This document shows, one piece after another, positions 36,418 to 48,056 of a DNA stretch of 64,000 bases (positions are counted from its first letter, which is position 1; each line of letters starts with the position of its first letter). Made by a program: the position numbers and the translations under genes. Under the pieces are notes generated by a model. The model had not been told where the DNA came from and made no database searches. It saw only the letters and a program-made list of their open reading frames with translations. The DNA is from Torreya grandis (taxonomy: Eukaryota > Streptophyta > Pinopsida > Cupressales > Taxaceae), in contig JARHVA010004907.1 in NCBI GenBank assembly GCA_037957365.1, positions 995,001-1,059,000 on the forward strand. Direction: 5' to 3'.

Positions 36418-36920
36418 TCAACCCAATAATATATTATAAGATAGTTCCAAGTCCAAAACATGGCATAGAGTGTCATGTGTCAATGACCCAATGACCACTG
36501 ATAGGCTAATGATACCTTGAAATTCATGTTCTTCATTATCATATGCCTTGATAATGATGGTATATGGTTGCAAGTTGGTTGTTATGTATCTAAGATGTTT
36601 GACCAGCTTTAAAGACACAATGTAAAGACCCAAACCATTATCTACAAGGACACATTTAATTCAATGATTTGTTATACCAACCTCAATGTACAATTGGTTA
36701 TTATGTATAGGACTTAGAGAAGACATATAACTTTGGTAAAAGGTGAGACATTTGACAAGGGCCAAGTTCCCTACCATGGCTTGAAATTTTCTTGGAGTGA
36801 TGTCATCTAACATGAGGGATTGGTTGAAATATTCATTTAGGATGTATTTTTGGATGGTATACTTATGAAATAAATCCATGATGTATATGTGTACAAGTGT
36901 CTTCTTTAGTTGTTCCATAA
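36418..36920 (-). pseudogene. EG aspartic protease and preceding region
   Basis: The protease cuts the Gag-Pol polyprotein. A 85-codon open stretch (36,918-36,661) begins MEQLKKTLVHIYIMDLFHKY and contains ITPRKFQAMVG, ALVKCLTFYQ and NNQLYIEVGITNH, the usual lead-in. After a break, VLVDNGLGLYIVSLKLVKHL follows (about 36,650-36,590). It contains the D-N-G active-site triad in the place of the family's VDNGSGLN. Then come QPYTIIIKAYDNEEHEFQG and DTLCHVLDLELSYNILLG, the C-terminal signature. The active-site Asp survives, but the frame is broken upstream of it. Confidence 0.85.
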
Positions 36921-39900
36921 TATCATAGGTCTTCCCCTTAATTTTGTCAGTTGGTTTATTTTTGATAGCATGGAAGGTTGAGTAGGCCCACTTGTAGTAT
37001 TTGGATGTGGTCCTTTGATGTGACCCTAGCTCATTAAGTTATGATTACATAATCTTGATCTAGTTCTTGGCTTTGGTAGTTTGTTGGGTAGGTAATGAGG
37101 CTTGGAATGATGATCTTGGGATGATATGGAGTTGGATTGTCAACATAGTTCAGAGAAAAATCACTAGCATAAGGATGTTGGTAAGCATTGGTAAAAAAAT
37201 ATATGCATTGTTGGGTGAAGGTCTAGGTTTATTTGTAGTTGGTCTAGGGTTGATAGTGATGGTAGAAAAATGATCACTTGAAACATGTCCTATAATGTTT
37301 TTATAGGTATATACAACAACATGATGACCTCTTTGGTTGGTTTGATCATTTTTCTCTTGGTTTTGACCATTTTGCTATTATTATTGTGGTTGGTGTTATT
37401 GTTGTTGATTTTATGATGGAGTTCTCTATCATTATTGCTTTTGTTGGTATTGCTACTATTTATGGTTATTTTTATGTTGGGAAAATGGATTTTGGTAGAT
37501 ACCCAAGTTATGATTGTTTATAGGAGCATGGGTGCCTCTTTCTATTTATCTATTTTCCAACATATTCTCAATCAAATGTCTGAGTTGGATACACCATATT
37601 ATGGAATGTCCTCTGACATGATGGTACTCACAAAATTCATGTTCCTTATACCAATAAGGAAAAGGAGTTTGTTTAATAAATAGATTTAGTATCAGTTAAT
37701 TGATCATATTTACTTAAACCAATCTTCAAAACACAAAATAAGTAGGCTCACCAAGGTCATTAAATTGTTATGTTATGAGTGGTGTTTTCCTTGGAGGAGG
37801 GTCTTGTAATTAGTTTTGATTTTGTGGTGGTTGGTTTTATGGATGTCCTAGTTAAATACATGGAGGAGGTGGTTGTTGAGTGGGTGGAGGTAAATGGACA
37901 TTTGGTGTTTACACCATCTGAATATGGCATGATTAAATAAACCCATTACCAAAAACATCATTATTGTGGTTATAGGGTTTATATATCTCATTATTTTTGG
38001 CTTGAGGTGGTATTGAATTAAATATTTAAATTGGGTTTTGATTATAGTTCATGCTTTAATTCTTATTTTGGTTTTAATTAGAAGAGGATAACTTGATTAT
38101 GCCTTTATTTATAAGGGCTTTCCAAATATGTATTCCTTTTGATATAACCTCTTCAAATGTATGAGAATATTATAGCTAAATATGGTAGGATGTATCATTA
38201 TGTAAATTCCTAGTAAATATTGTGGCCAACTACTTATCTCATAGATTGTGAGTAAACAAACTTGTTAGTGTTATTCAATGTTGTAAGTATGCATTGAAGC
38301 TTACACTAGTATTTTTAGCTTGGACTAAATCCACAACAATAATATCGTGATTAGTATTATATGAAAAATGTTGTATAAACTTATCTAAGAGATCATCAAA
38401 ATCAGTATAGAGTTCTTCAATAATTTCAACATCCATTTCAAGGCTTGTCTAGCTAGACTCCGTGGGAAGAGTAGAAACAAGTATATGTCACTATAGTCAA
38501 CTAGATATAATTATTTCAGATGCTCTCTTGGGATAAATTTTCTTTATATTTTTCAAATTTAGGTGGCTCATAACTTGGAGGAAATGGTATTAGAAGATAC
38601 TCCATGTTGAATGGGTAAGAGCATATCTCATCCAATTTGATTTTTTTTGTTTATTTTTCAATATTTTTATCTTGAATTTCACACTTTATATATTGTATCT
38701 CTTGGGCAAGGAGATAAAAGGGAGTGGATTTTTATTATTAAGGTTGCATGGTCAAAGGTAGATTACCTTTATCAGGGTAGGCATATTATAGAATGTTGGT
38801 TGAATTGGCCAGATGACTAGGTATGAATATCCATGCATTAGGATTATACTATGAATACAAAATATGTTTTTGTTAGATAAAATTTTAGTTTGGATTAGCT
38901 ACATAACCTTGGCTAGTGAATTGTGGCTATGGTAATGGCATTTATATCTATATAATGTGTTGGTATTATTGGGTTTGGGAGGGAACTTGTTTCCTACTTG
39001 TTAAACCCTATTTTATATAGGGAGCACATTTTTGACTAGATCCCTACTATTAGATGTGTTTGTAGTTTGATCCTTATTGCATGTGTGATACTTGTTGGGT
39101 GGAAGGTAGTTGTTAGCTAGCACCTAACACCTACTATATGTAAGAAACTTATTGTTGGTTAAACGCTTGTTGTTGGATCAACACTTGTTACTAAAGTGAC
39201 ACTTATTATTGGTTAGGAAACTATTTAGGGTTTGACATTTGTTGTTGTTGAACAACTAATACTTTATAACCAATAGGAATACATTATTGGTTAGGCAATT
39301 TTTGTGATTGATGAGTTATATTGGTATGTGTATATTGTTGCAAAACATTCACTATCACATGATGATGTGGCATAGTATTCTTCACTTGTTTTGGTGGTGA
39401 GTTCGGGTTGTCATTGGCTTATTTCATCCTATTAAAAATTTGAGGAAGAAATTGGTTGAAGAGTGGAGGTTACTTGTTTTTTAGAAACAGGCATACCTAT
39501 TCTTTGTTGTTACAATCTATGTGTGGTGTTATTCATAGGAATCTTATATATATTTCTTAGTAGTAAATTAGACCCACTTTGGTTTAAATTGGAATGCACT
39601 TATGTGCCATCCACAAAATTTTAAGTGAGGTCTTCCAATTGAGTAGCAATCTCTTCCATCAAAATATGGAAATTATACATACCAACCAACATGATTTAGC
39701 TAAATGGGTCTAGGTTTTGGCTTGCATATCCTGAAACATCTATTTTTTCCTATTGATATATCTATTCAATGAGAAGAATTCTAAAAACAACCCTTGTGTT
39801 AAGATTGTGACATAGATTGAGATAGTTTTGGTAGCTCATTATGTATGCTCCATTTGTTCATCCATAATACCTTTTCATTTTACAATTGTATTTTGGTTTT

Positions 39901-40420
39901 ATTATGGAATTTGGACTAGAGATTGAATATAAATAGTTAATGCCTATTCATATTATTGAATTTGAGGTGAATTAATAAGATTTCCAATCAAACTCCTCAA
40001 ACTTTTATGTGAGAAGTCTAGAAAAAACTTAGATCCTACTTCAAAATCTCTAACAATCACTTTGTCTTTGTTCTTTGACAAATGAAGTTAAAAATAATTA
40101 TGGATCATATCTTATTTGTGTTGGCATCATAAAATATTAGGGATTTTATTTTTGTGTTACATGTTAATCATCATTTGAGCAAGGTACTATGTCATTTTAT
40201 CTTGTTCTTATCCTAGATAAAGAGGTATACTCACCAAATTCTATGTTAAATTATCATGCCTTTGTTCAAAATATGAGTTGTTATAAGATGGATAGGTATC
40301 TATCTCATAAGCTACATCATCATATGACTCTTGAATAAAAGGGTAATTGGGTACAAATTTGTCATAGCCTAGATTATACATGGTCCCACTACATGTGTAA
40401 TGAGGCATGTTCAGATCCAT
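36921..40420 (-). pseudogene. EG gag
   Basis: Gag forms the particle and binds RNA. The likely start is the ATG at 40,420, opening MDLNMPHYTCSGTMYNLGYD for about 58 codons before the first stop. A long Gln/Asn- and Thr-rich middle is heavily decayed. The conserved core lies at 38,605-38,080: PFPPSYEPPKFEKYKENLSQ, then (with shifts) YLFLLFPRSL, DDLLDKFIQHFSYNTNHDII, VVDLVQAKNTSVSFNAYLQH, LATIFTRNLHNDTSYHIQL. These are the PKFEKYDG, DLVDxFxxxFSYN and DLVQTKQ landmarks of plant gypsy gag. The C-terminal part reads TSKYYKWAYSTFHAIKNKPT before the protease lead-in. No zinc knuckle was recognised. Confidence 0.75.
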
Positions 40421-43185
40421 GGATAGGTCATGTGAAAAACAAAGGGTTTAAAGGTAACAAATAACTAATGTCTAAAAATAAACAACCTTTGACTTTGTAA
40501 AATAATTACAAAGGGTAAAATAACTATATTATGTAAAGGTAAAACAAAACAAACTCAAAACTAGTCTAACAAAATGATACTTATTTTCCCAAAGGTGGTT
40601 GTAATTAATGACTAAAGTAACACAAAGGATCAAAAATCATATATGGATAAGGTAATAATTTTACTAAAGGCAATTATAATTAGTGATGAAAGTGTCTAAA
40701 AAAAGTAGAACAATTACAAACTAAGATCAAAAGATAGCAATGATTTGCCTAGAGGTAGTTATAATCATTTTAATGTGAAAAACAAGGCTAAACTTGGAAA
40801 CAAGGAACTCAAATAAGAAATAAAAAACAAAGTAAAATTAGGAAATTATCTTAGATGACACTTGATAATTGGATCACTAAGACTTTATATTTGAATCATG
40901 AGAGACTATTGGAATAATGGAACTAAGAAAATTGGATTTTTGGTACAACAAACTTCAAACAAAGCACATGGCAACAACTTGGATCAAATGACTCTCAAAC
41001 AAGGTAAAAAATAAACACCAATCCCTAGGTCTAGATAAGGGGTCTTTTGGATCAAATAGTAAATCAACCCAAATAACATAATCCAAACACAAAAGGTAGA
41101 CTACCTAAGCCTAAATTATATGAGGCTTTGGCATGAACCTAATTATTTTAGGATTTTCACATTGAAAGGTTGAGTTTCAAATTTAACATGAGAATACACG
41201 AATGTTCTAAGGAAAAAATATATAAAAAATGGGTAGTGTAACCACACATTTAAAACAAGAGAGGCATAAAAATAGTTTGGAACTTGGTTTCAAAAAATGA
41301 CAAGATATTTGGAATGATTTAGGTAGTGTAACAATGTTCCTTCAAAAAAATTTCATATTAAATGATTTTGGATTAAAAAATCCAAGGAAAACATTTGAGA
41401 TGAAATGGGAAATGTAATGATTCCCCATTTAAACAAGTAACACACAAATAGTTTTGGAACAACACTCCAAGGATAAAAGTGATGTAAAAATAGATAAACA
41501 CCTTTTAGGTTGAAGGGGTGTGAGAATAACATGATAGTTTTGGAATTGTTTAGACGTGACAATATAGAAAAATAGTTTTAGTCTAAAAACACATGTAAAT
41601 TAAATAAAATAGAATTATCACAAATGTCTCATATTATATCTAAAAATTGACATGGATGTATGTAGATTTTGCCAAAGTTTCCACCAATATACCAATGCTT
41701 GTGAATAATTAAGTGTTAATCTAAAAATTAAAATATAGGTGTAGGTGGATTTAGAGTGAAGAGAACTTGGAATTTATAAATAAATTCTATGATAATTGGG
41801 GTTTTGACTAAAATATATAAATATTGAATGCACTAAATGGTCCCAAGTGTGGCTAACATAAGGGTGAAATCATTTCAATTGAGGCTAAAATTCCTAGATC
41901 ATTATACAATGGTCTAGTCCTTTACATAATGAATTCATACATGTATTTATTAGTGAATTCTGATGTATGTATATTATATGGCATAGGTACCCATTAGAAT
42001 GGTAAGGATAATTGTTCAACACTATCTTATCCAATGGTTTTCCTAATTTGTATACCCATTATCAAGTGGGGTTGGTATAATGTTGGGAGATGAAACCCTA
42101 GGTCAATGAACCCATAGATAAATTGTGAGGGAGAAGTGAGATCCTACCCACAAGCCAAATGCAAAATAAATAAATAAATGAAAATGGAAAGAATTTATAT
42201 ATAATTTCTAGGTCATCAAGTCATTTAGATCTTGGGAAGAGAATACACGATATTATTTCTAACACAAATTTACAAGAAATGACAATAAACTAAGTGATTT
42301 CAGTTACCCAAGTTCCCTTAAGGGGATGAGGGGAGAGCATACATGCAATAGTTTCTAATTTGACACAAATAATAAAACTAGTTTAATGAACTTTGAAATA
42401 TAGCTAATAATAAAAAACAAACATAAAGTGAAAAAGATCTTAAGAGCTCTAACTAAAATGTGCGTTCCTTTTAATAGTACTAAATAAAAGTGTGATTGAA
42501 ATTTTAACCCCTTGTCCTTATTTGCATTTTTAAAAACTTCAAAAACTAAAAGACAAGAGTGATTAAGTGGATTTTAAGCACCAAACAAAATGTATGTGAG
42601 TTTTTAACCATGATTAAGCTTCTCTCTCTCCACCTTAGGTCCTAAAAAATGTTAGGGGGTTTTCTTGACTATAATATAAAATTCAAGTGAGTAAACAATA
42701 ATCCATTTCAAGCTCTCACATTTTTGGAAAAAAAATAGAGTGAAGTTACCATTTAGAGGGTCAAAGCTACTAATTTTTTGCAAACATAGACACAGAGAGA
42801 AACTTTGGTAAATCCACCATTTATCAAGGAGAATTCACTAATTAGGTTAGGTGAATTCACCAAAAAAGTAGTAAAGTAATAAAATAGACATTACGTTCAC
42901 CTTGTAAATTTGTTGTTTAATAAGAGAAAAGCCACTAATTTTGCAAGAAAATCTATCTTTTAGTAGGCCAAAGCTACCATTACAAAGTCGCTATTTTTTC
43001 AAAACTAAAGGTCACAAAAAAACATGGAAATGATGAAGTCACCATTATATAGGGTGAATATTCTATTTACTCAAAAAATATAATGACATATATTTCAAGG
43101 CTAAAACTCTAAACTTGAAGAATCAAATACATTTATTAGTAAAACTAAGGTTAACATATCATTCTTCTTGGCCATACAATATGTG
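40421..43185 (-). other. EG 5' leader
   Basis: This 2.8 kb lies between the primer site and gag and is non-coding as far as I can see. It holds three copies of the CCTAAAGGTAGTTATAA-like motif (near 40,590, 40,658 and 40,746) and a diverged repeat of about 90 bp at 41,140-41,600. From 42,740 to 43,050 short AAGCTACCATT and GGTGAATTCACC words recur. Long leaders occur in Ogre elements, where some carry an extra ORF1. I could not support one here. Confidence 0.55.
41140..41600. repeat. Diverged tandem repeat of about 90 bp in the EG leader
   Basis: A GTGTAAC/ATGTAAT start followed by TTTAAAACAAG-like text, CAAATAGTTTTGGAAC and CCAAGG recurs at about 41,235, 41,327 and 41,416, steps of 92 and 89. 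Divergence is high. Confidence 0.45.
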
Positions 43186-43206
43186 TGGTCCCACTAAATG
43201 TTCCTT
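43186..43206 (-). other. Primer-binding site of EG (decayed)
   Basis: On the minus strand AAGGAACATTTAGTGGGACC lies a few bases after the 5' LTR end. It resembles the TGGCGACTCCACTGGGGACC-type site used by Ogre-like elements, with several changes. Confidence 0.5.
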
Positions 43207-43208
43207 TA

Positions 43209-44275
43209 TGTACCTTAGGTGTTCTAAGAGTAAACAATATGTATATTAGTCCTTGTTAGTTCAAATGAAAAAAAATCAAGTATAATAATACACTAAGACT
43301 AAACACTCTTGCCTAAGAACTAGGGAGATCATAGCACAATAAGCAAGATCGCAAATTAGAGATAAAGACAATACAAATTTCTTACCTCTTTTGTCAAATT
43401 TGATGCCTAATTTTTGGAATAAGGATGTTAGTGTTCAGTCTATGGTGATTTCAGTCTTCTATAAATTCTCTTCCATGGTGGAAATATCTCTCTAATAGTC
43501 ACTTGTGGCTTGGTGTGAAGATTGGCATAAAATGGGCATTATAACACTACTCTCTAAGGCTTCAAAAATGTATTCCAGCAAAATAACCTTACACCCAAAA
43601 ACTTATTGGAATATGGTTTGGGAACTTGTATTTATAGCTCAAAGAGCTAAATCTAACCCTAGGGAGGTTAGGTTAAATTCTAACTTTGGTTGAGTCTAAA
43701 ATAACCTAGGTTGAGTCAATTTAACCTTAGCTTGGGTCAAAATACTCATGAAATATTGACACCTCAATTTAAGATATTTTTGAGGCATGACAACTCACTT
43801 TAGATATTTTTGAGGTTGTGACTCATATTTTCAGAATATTTAGGAAATAATAAATCACTTTATTAGCACCTTTGGCCTTTTCACTTCATACTTGGCTAAA
43901 AATTCCCTTTTTGGTAAATGAAATTCACTAATTTGATTTGGAATTTTTGTTTAGGAAAGTTAATTAAGATTTGAAATGTAATTAATATTTCTTAGTGCTT
44001 TTTGGGTTTTGTCAATTGTTTTAAATGTTATGAACTAATAACTTGACAAGCCAAAAGTGCCAAATTACTAGGTCATAATTTGACTAATGGTTATAACTAA
44101 ACTAGGTTAGTGATGCATATAGGGTAATACACCAAATAATTTGGCCTTGTCATGTTTATAGATGATTAAATCTCATACATAGACAAAATTGGGCCATTCA
44201 AGTTGTTTATAGGCTTAAAATGTGTCATTTTCTAGAAATCAAAGGCACAAAAGTGGCCAAAAGTAAGTGTCTACA
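43209..44275 (-). repeat. Right (5') LTR of EG
   Basis: In plus coordinates it runs from TGTACCTTAGG to GTGTCTACA, with both terminal dinucleotides intact. It pairs with 24,160-25,236. Confidence 0.93.
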
Positions 44276-44280
44276 CTTAG
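44276..44280. repeat. Right target-site duplication of EG
   Basis: CTTAG follows the LTR end. The left partner is CATAG. Confidence 0.7.
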
Positions 44281-44999
44281 TAGAATGGAAGGTATCAATA
44301 TGTGTGTTGTCATCAATAGTAAATATTTGTAATTATTTTCAATTATCTTACCAATCAAGTGGCACCTACTAGTGCAACATTTTAGGAAATAAAAAATAAG
44401 TGGCCAAAATAATATTGAGGATAAATAGAAGGAAAGTGCCTAAAGTTTCAACTCTAGAATGATATAATGCATTAAATAAACAAAAGGGAGTAAGATATAT
44501 GAAATTAATGACATATTAAATAAATAATATATTTATAGTAAGAAAATACATTAAATTAATGACATATCAATGAGGCAAAAGGGGTAGGCTAACATATTTG
44601 ACTAATGATCTCATTTTTAAAGTTAAATATTATAATAGGGGAGTCAAATGCATCACTCAAAAATAAAATAAATATTCTTGAGATGTGTAAAAATTAAAAT
44701 CATCATCCCAAAGAGACATTTTATGATGGTGGATTCAAGAAACTACTACAACCTATCAAATAATACTCATAGGAATATGCCATGGTGAAACCATATTTGA
44801 CTTTGATGCTTGGATAATATCCAATACAACAAGTTGTAAACCATTATTGAGATATTGATGAGTAAATACCATATGTATTTAAGGTTAAATTATAATATTC
44901 TCAAGTGTTGTAGGTTATTTTATAGATATAATTATTGTAGGAACCATAATGTTAGGTGGTAACTATAAAAAATACAACATGAGGTTATAAAATTCAATC
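44281..44999. other. Nothing recognised
   Basis: A+T-rich sequence between EG and the part of R4 copy B that I can align. It may be more of R4. Confidence 0.5.
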
Positions 45000-45509
45000 T
45001 ATGTGAGTTGATATAGATGATCACAAATGTGGTGTTTGAGGTTAGATAGGTACGTTTTAAATTTTTCCATGAATCACATGTAATTATTAATCATGAAAAA
45101 AATCAATTCTATAATGTAGTGTGGAAGGTATTTATTTCATCTAATTAAGCCATGTGAATCCAAGGAATAGGTTATATAAACAAGCATGTAACTATGTATA
45201 ATTAAAATTATAGAGTCCAAGGACTATCTACATTTGATAAAGTAATATTTTATACATATATTTTTCAATTACTGATAATTTTTATTACAATATTTTTTAG
45301 TGCATCTATCTCCCTAAGCTCTCATCTTAAAGAGTGCACATAGATAGGGGAGGTTTGAATTGTGGTAATTTATGAAATATTCTCATGTTATCATCTATTA
45401 TACCTAATTATACTCATTATCATTCTATCTTATCAGTTTATCATTATTTTATTCTCTTTCACCTTCCTTCTACCTCTTCTACTAAATTTTCTATTGATTT
45501 CCTACTAAC

Positions 45510-45677
45510 TCAGCCATGTTGAGTTAGTTCTGTAAAATTTCATATAGTTTATATTATCCCTAGCATGGTCGACATAATATTATTCCTTCATGTTTTATGT
45601 CTCAACTAACTCGACCTCACCAAGATAGTTTTATATATATTTTATTATATGAGTTACCCTATCATGGCTGACATATT
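45510..45677. repeat. About 99-bp tandem repeat hosting the LINE-2 insertion
   Basis: CATGGTCGACATAATATTATTCC at 45,564 and CATGGCTGACATATT at 45,663 are 99 bases apart. After LINE-2 the second unit resumes at 47,150 with GACATATTATTATTCC, then CTCAATTAACTCAGCCTCACC, matching CTCAACTAACTCGACCTCACC of the first. This shows where the LINE landed. Confidence 0.75.
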
Positions 45678-47149
45678 TTTTTTAGATTAAGGTAAAATCA
45701 GGTTTTGAAGGGACCCCGAAACCCAAGTACAAAGAAAGAAATATAAAGCCTCAACGACCACAGGCAAAACCTAAAAACAACTACAGAGAAGTAGCAAAAA
45801 TAGGTTTTATATGGACCTGAAACCACCAGAGAGACCACCGGTCAAAACCCAGATTTAACAAAGATCTGGCTACACCATAGACAGAAGATTACAAAAAGAA
45901 ACTAGAGAATAGGACCAGTAAACATAACCAACAAGAAGAACCAGACTATTCTTCCAGTTCCAAAATCATTTTCACAGTTTCTTTACCTTTCACAATAGTA
46001 GTATCCTGAGTAGTAGTTGCCACCAACTTGGCTCCCTCTTGTGTAGCCTTCTTTCTAGAGCTTTGTCTCGTCCTTTTGCTAGGCCCCTCCAAGGATTTGG
46101 TCTCTTCATTTGCTCTTTTTCCAATGTTGACAGTTGTAGCACAAATATTGGATGTTACTTCCTCTATTTTCGTTCTGTTCTCCTTAATGAGTTCCCGAAG
46201 GTTATTCTCGTAATCTTTGAGCTTGACGAGGATATCTCTTATCTATTTTTCCATGATGTTAATTTTATTCTATGCATATTTCTAGTTATCTTCCATAATT
46301 TCCACTTTCCTTTTGAGATCCTCAATCTCCTTACACATCCAAGAATCAAGTTGGAGAGAAGCCTCTACTTTGCAATTAACCCAACTCATAGGTGTGTGCA
46401 TACCATCATTCTGCCCCTTCTCTCTCCATTCCTCAGAATTCTTATTGGGACTGTTCCCACCTTCTTCAAAGAGATCCTCTCAGCCCCTTTGATACTGTTC
46501 TTTGGTTCCAGTTTGAATTTCCATGTCCATTTCTTGATTGTCATCCTGAACTGTATTTTCCTTTTCATTTCTTGAAACAGGGTCCTCAATAGGGCCATCC
46601 TGGACAATATCTTCCTCTGACACTTTCTGATTTTCCTCAGTTTCTTCTTTACTATTTTCAGATTCCTCCTCTTTGCTGACTCCTTCTTTCTCATTCTTCT
46701 CTTGACATTCTTCATCCTCATTTGAATTTGTATTCTAGCTTTCAGTTCCTTCTTCCTCCACATTTTCCTCCCTAGGTTTATCAATTCTCTCCCGCTCTGT
46801 ATCTTCTTCTACATTCTGCTTATTGGCACTAGGGAACTTGATTTTGTCTTTCCCTTTTACGATTTCACTCTTTCTGTTCCCAAACTCCTGATTTTTCCCC
46901 TGGTTAGGGTTCTTAACCATAGCTTTATTCTTGAAGTAGCCTTCGATTAACAGAATTAGGCCTTCATGCAGGATAGGATGCATTTCCTTCTTCCTGTGAG
47001 CAAATAAACTTTGGACCAAAGAATAGTGCAGGTAAAAGGGAAAAGACAGTCTTACCTTGTGCCTAAAAATGATTAAGGAAAACAAAGTGGAATTTATGCA
47101 CTCTCTTGCTCCTTTCGTCCAGGATGAAATACTCCCTTATACAGCATAA
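45676..47149 (-). mobile_element. LINE-2, 5'-truncated non-LTR retrotransposon
   Basis: The minus-strand 3' end carries a poly(A), seen as eight T at 45,676-45,683. An eight-base target duplication, GACATATT, lies at 45,670-45,677 and 47,150-47,157. The uninterrupted first unit of the local tandem repeat contains this site once, which confirms the duplication. Only the C-terminal part of the LINE is present. It contrasts with its surroundings in being richer in G+C and CpG and less decayed, so it is probably one of the youngest insertions here. The 178-codon plus-strand frame at 46,039-46,575 is its antisense shadow. Confidence 0.85.
45946..47130 (-). pseudogene. LINE-2 C-terminal coding region
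   Basis: One minus-strand frame of about 390 codons runs from the truncation point to a stop at 45,946, with about five in-frame stops. It begins with LFSLIIFRHKVRLSFPFYLH, then MHPILHEGLILLIEGYFKNK. A long Glu/Lys-rich stretch follows (such as EEESENSKEETEENQKVSEE). Next is a SWVNCKVEASLQLDSWMCKE segment and a predicted coiled coil (IEDLKRKVEIMEDN, LVKLKDYENNLRELIKENR), and a basic tail with KRTRQSSRKKATQEG. LINE-1 has the same FRH/PFxL block and charged tail after its RNase H. The stops in the coiled coil are TAG at likely Gln positions. The function is unknown. An RNA- or chromatin-binding role would be a guess. Confidence 0.65.
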
Positions 47150-47769
47150 GACATATTATTATTCCTTTTTGTTTCCTATCTCAATTAACTCAGCCTCACC
47201 AAGATTGTTTTATATCTTTTTTATTGTATCATTTGGATAACATAATATCTTTTTACCTATTTTATTACAATATATCAGTCTCAATTGATTTTGTTAGCAT
47301 AGTTTATAAGTTAATTTGACATTTTGAATGATTAGATGGAGTTCAAATCAGATTTGTTTCTCTCTAAAATTTAATCTATGTATCAACAAAATTGTTCCAA
47401 AATTATTAGATCTCAAACGAGTTGTGTTGTGAGTGAAATTATTGATAAAAATTTGTACTAAATAGCTTCAAACTTGAAAATATATGATTTTTGTCCTAGA
47501 TTAATGTATACCTAAAATAATATTAGAGATAAAACATACAAAAATATGTTAAATTTAAATTAATGCACAACACTTATATTGTATGCAACTTTATTAAATA
47601 AATAAGGCTTAAAACAAGCCTTTTACAAGATAACTTGCATGACAAGTCATTTCAAGAAAAGCATAAATTAAAAATTAAATAAAAAAATTAATTGACAAAT
47701 AATTAATCTATAATTATAGATCTAAAATTATACTCTAAAAAACTTAAAATAACTAAATATAAACTCAAG

Positions 47770-47774
47770 AGAAA
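47770..47774. repeat. Left target-site duplication of E5 (AGAAA)
   Basis: AGAAA precedes TGTTGG. It is identical to 50,844-50,848. The twin E3 LTR near 54,000 has a single ACAACTAAGAGAACC at this place. Confidence 0.9.
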
Positions 47775-48045
47775 TGTTGGAGTATATTACTCATATTTGC
47801 TAAGTTATTTGTTTTTTCCTAGTTTTATTCTATGTGGGGATTTATCCCACATTGGATAGTTAGGATTGATTTTTCTTTATCCTTGAATAATTAATCAAGG
47901 GTTATCCATTGTATTATTATATCATTTGTGAATAAAAATTGGTTTTGTTCAATTGGTTTATTCTTGTGTCTATGCTGAAGCACTCATGTCTATAATAATG
48001 GTGTATAGGGGAGATCTTGGTAGAAGAGTGTTGTGAACTCTTTCA
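47775..48045 (+). repeat. 5' LTR of E5
   Basis: It runs from TGTTGGAGTATATTAC to GTGAACTCTTTCA. It shares GGGATTTATCCCACATTGG and TTATCCATTGTATTATTAT with the 3' copy. TGTGGGGATTTATCCCACA forms a short inverted repeat. Confidence 0.93.
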
Positions 48046-48056
48046 TGGTATCAGAG
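48046..48056 (+). other. Primer-binding site of E5
   Basis: TGGTATCAGAG directly follows the LTR. It is an exact match to the tRNA-iMet complement used by many plant LTR elements. Confidence 0.93.

Larger units (their letters stand above)
24160..44275 (-). mobile_element. EG, 20.1-kb Tat/Ogre-type Ty3/gypsy retrotransposon
   Basis: Two homologous LTRs (1,077 and 1,067 bp) begin TGTACCTTAGG and end TCTATA or TCTACA in plus coordinates. On the minus strand the element therefore starts TGTAGACAC. It is flanked by CATAG/CTTAG. The minus-strand order is 5' LTR, primer site, 2.8-kb leader, gag, protease, reverse transcriptase, RNase H, second RNase H, integrase, long spacer, antisense frame, purine tract and 3' LTR. 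The length, dual RNase H, order and extra antisense frame fit the Tat lineage (Ogre, Retand, Grande relatives). All coding parts are broken, so the copy is dead. Confidence 0.9.

Noticed and set aside
46028..46592. Plus-strand frames of 61, 178 and 66 codons
   Set aside because: Antisense shadows of the LINE-2 coding region, whose minus-strand frame has coherent acidic, coiled-coil and basic segments.
46386..46784. Minus-strand 132-codon Lys/Arg-rich frame
   Set aside because: An out-of-frame reading of the LINE-2 Glu/Lys stretch; the neighbouring frame is the real one because it continues the 116-codon frame past a single TAG.
47838..47858. Short palindrome TGTGGGGATTTATCCCACA as a terminator or operator
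   Set aside because: It is part of the E5 LTR, and the related TTATCCCACATTGG word is common in plant LTRs; there is no reason to call a regulatory site from sequence alone.
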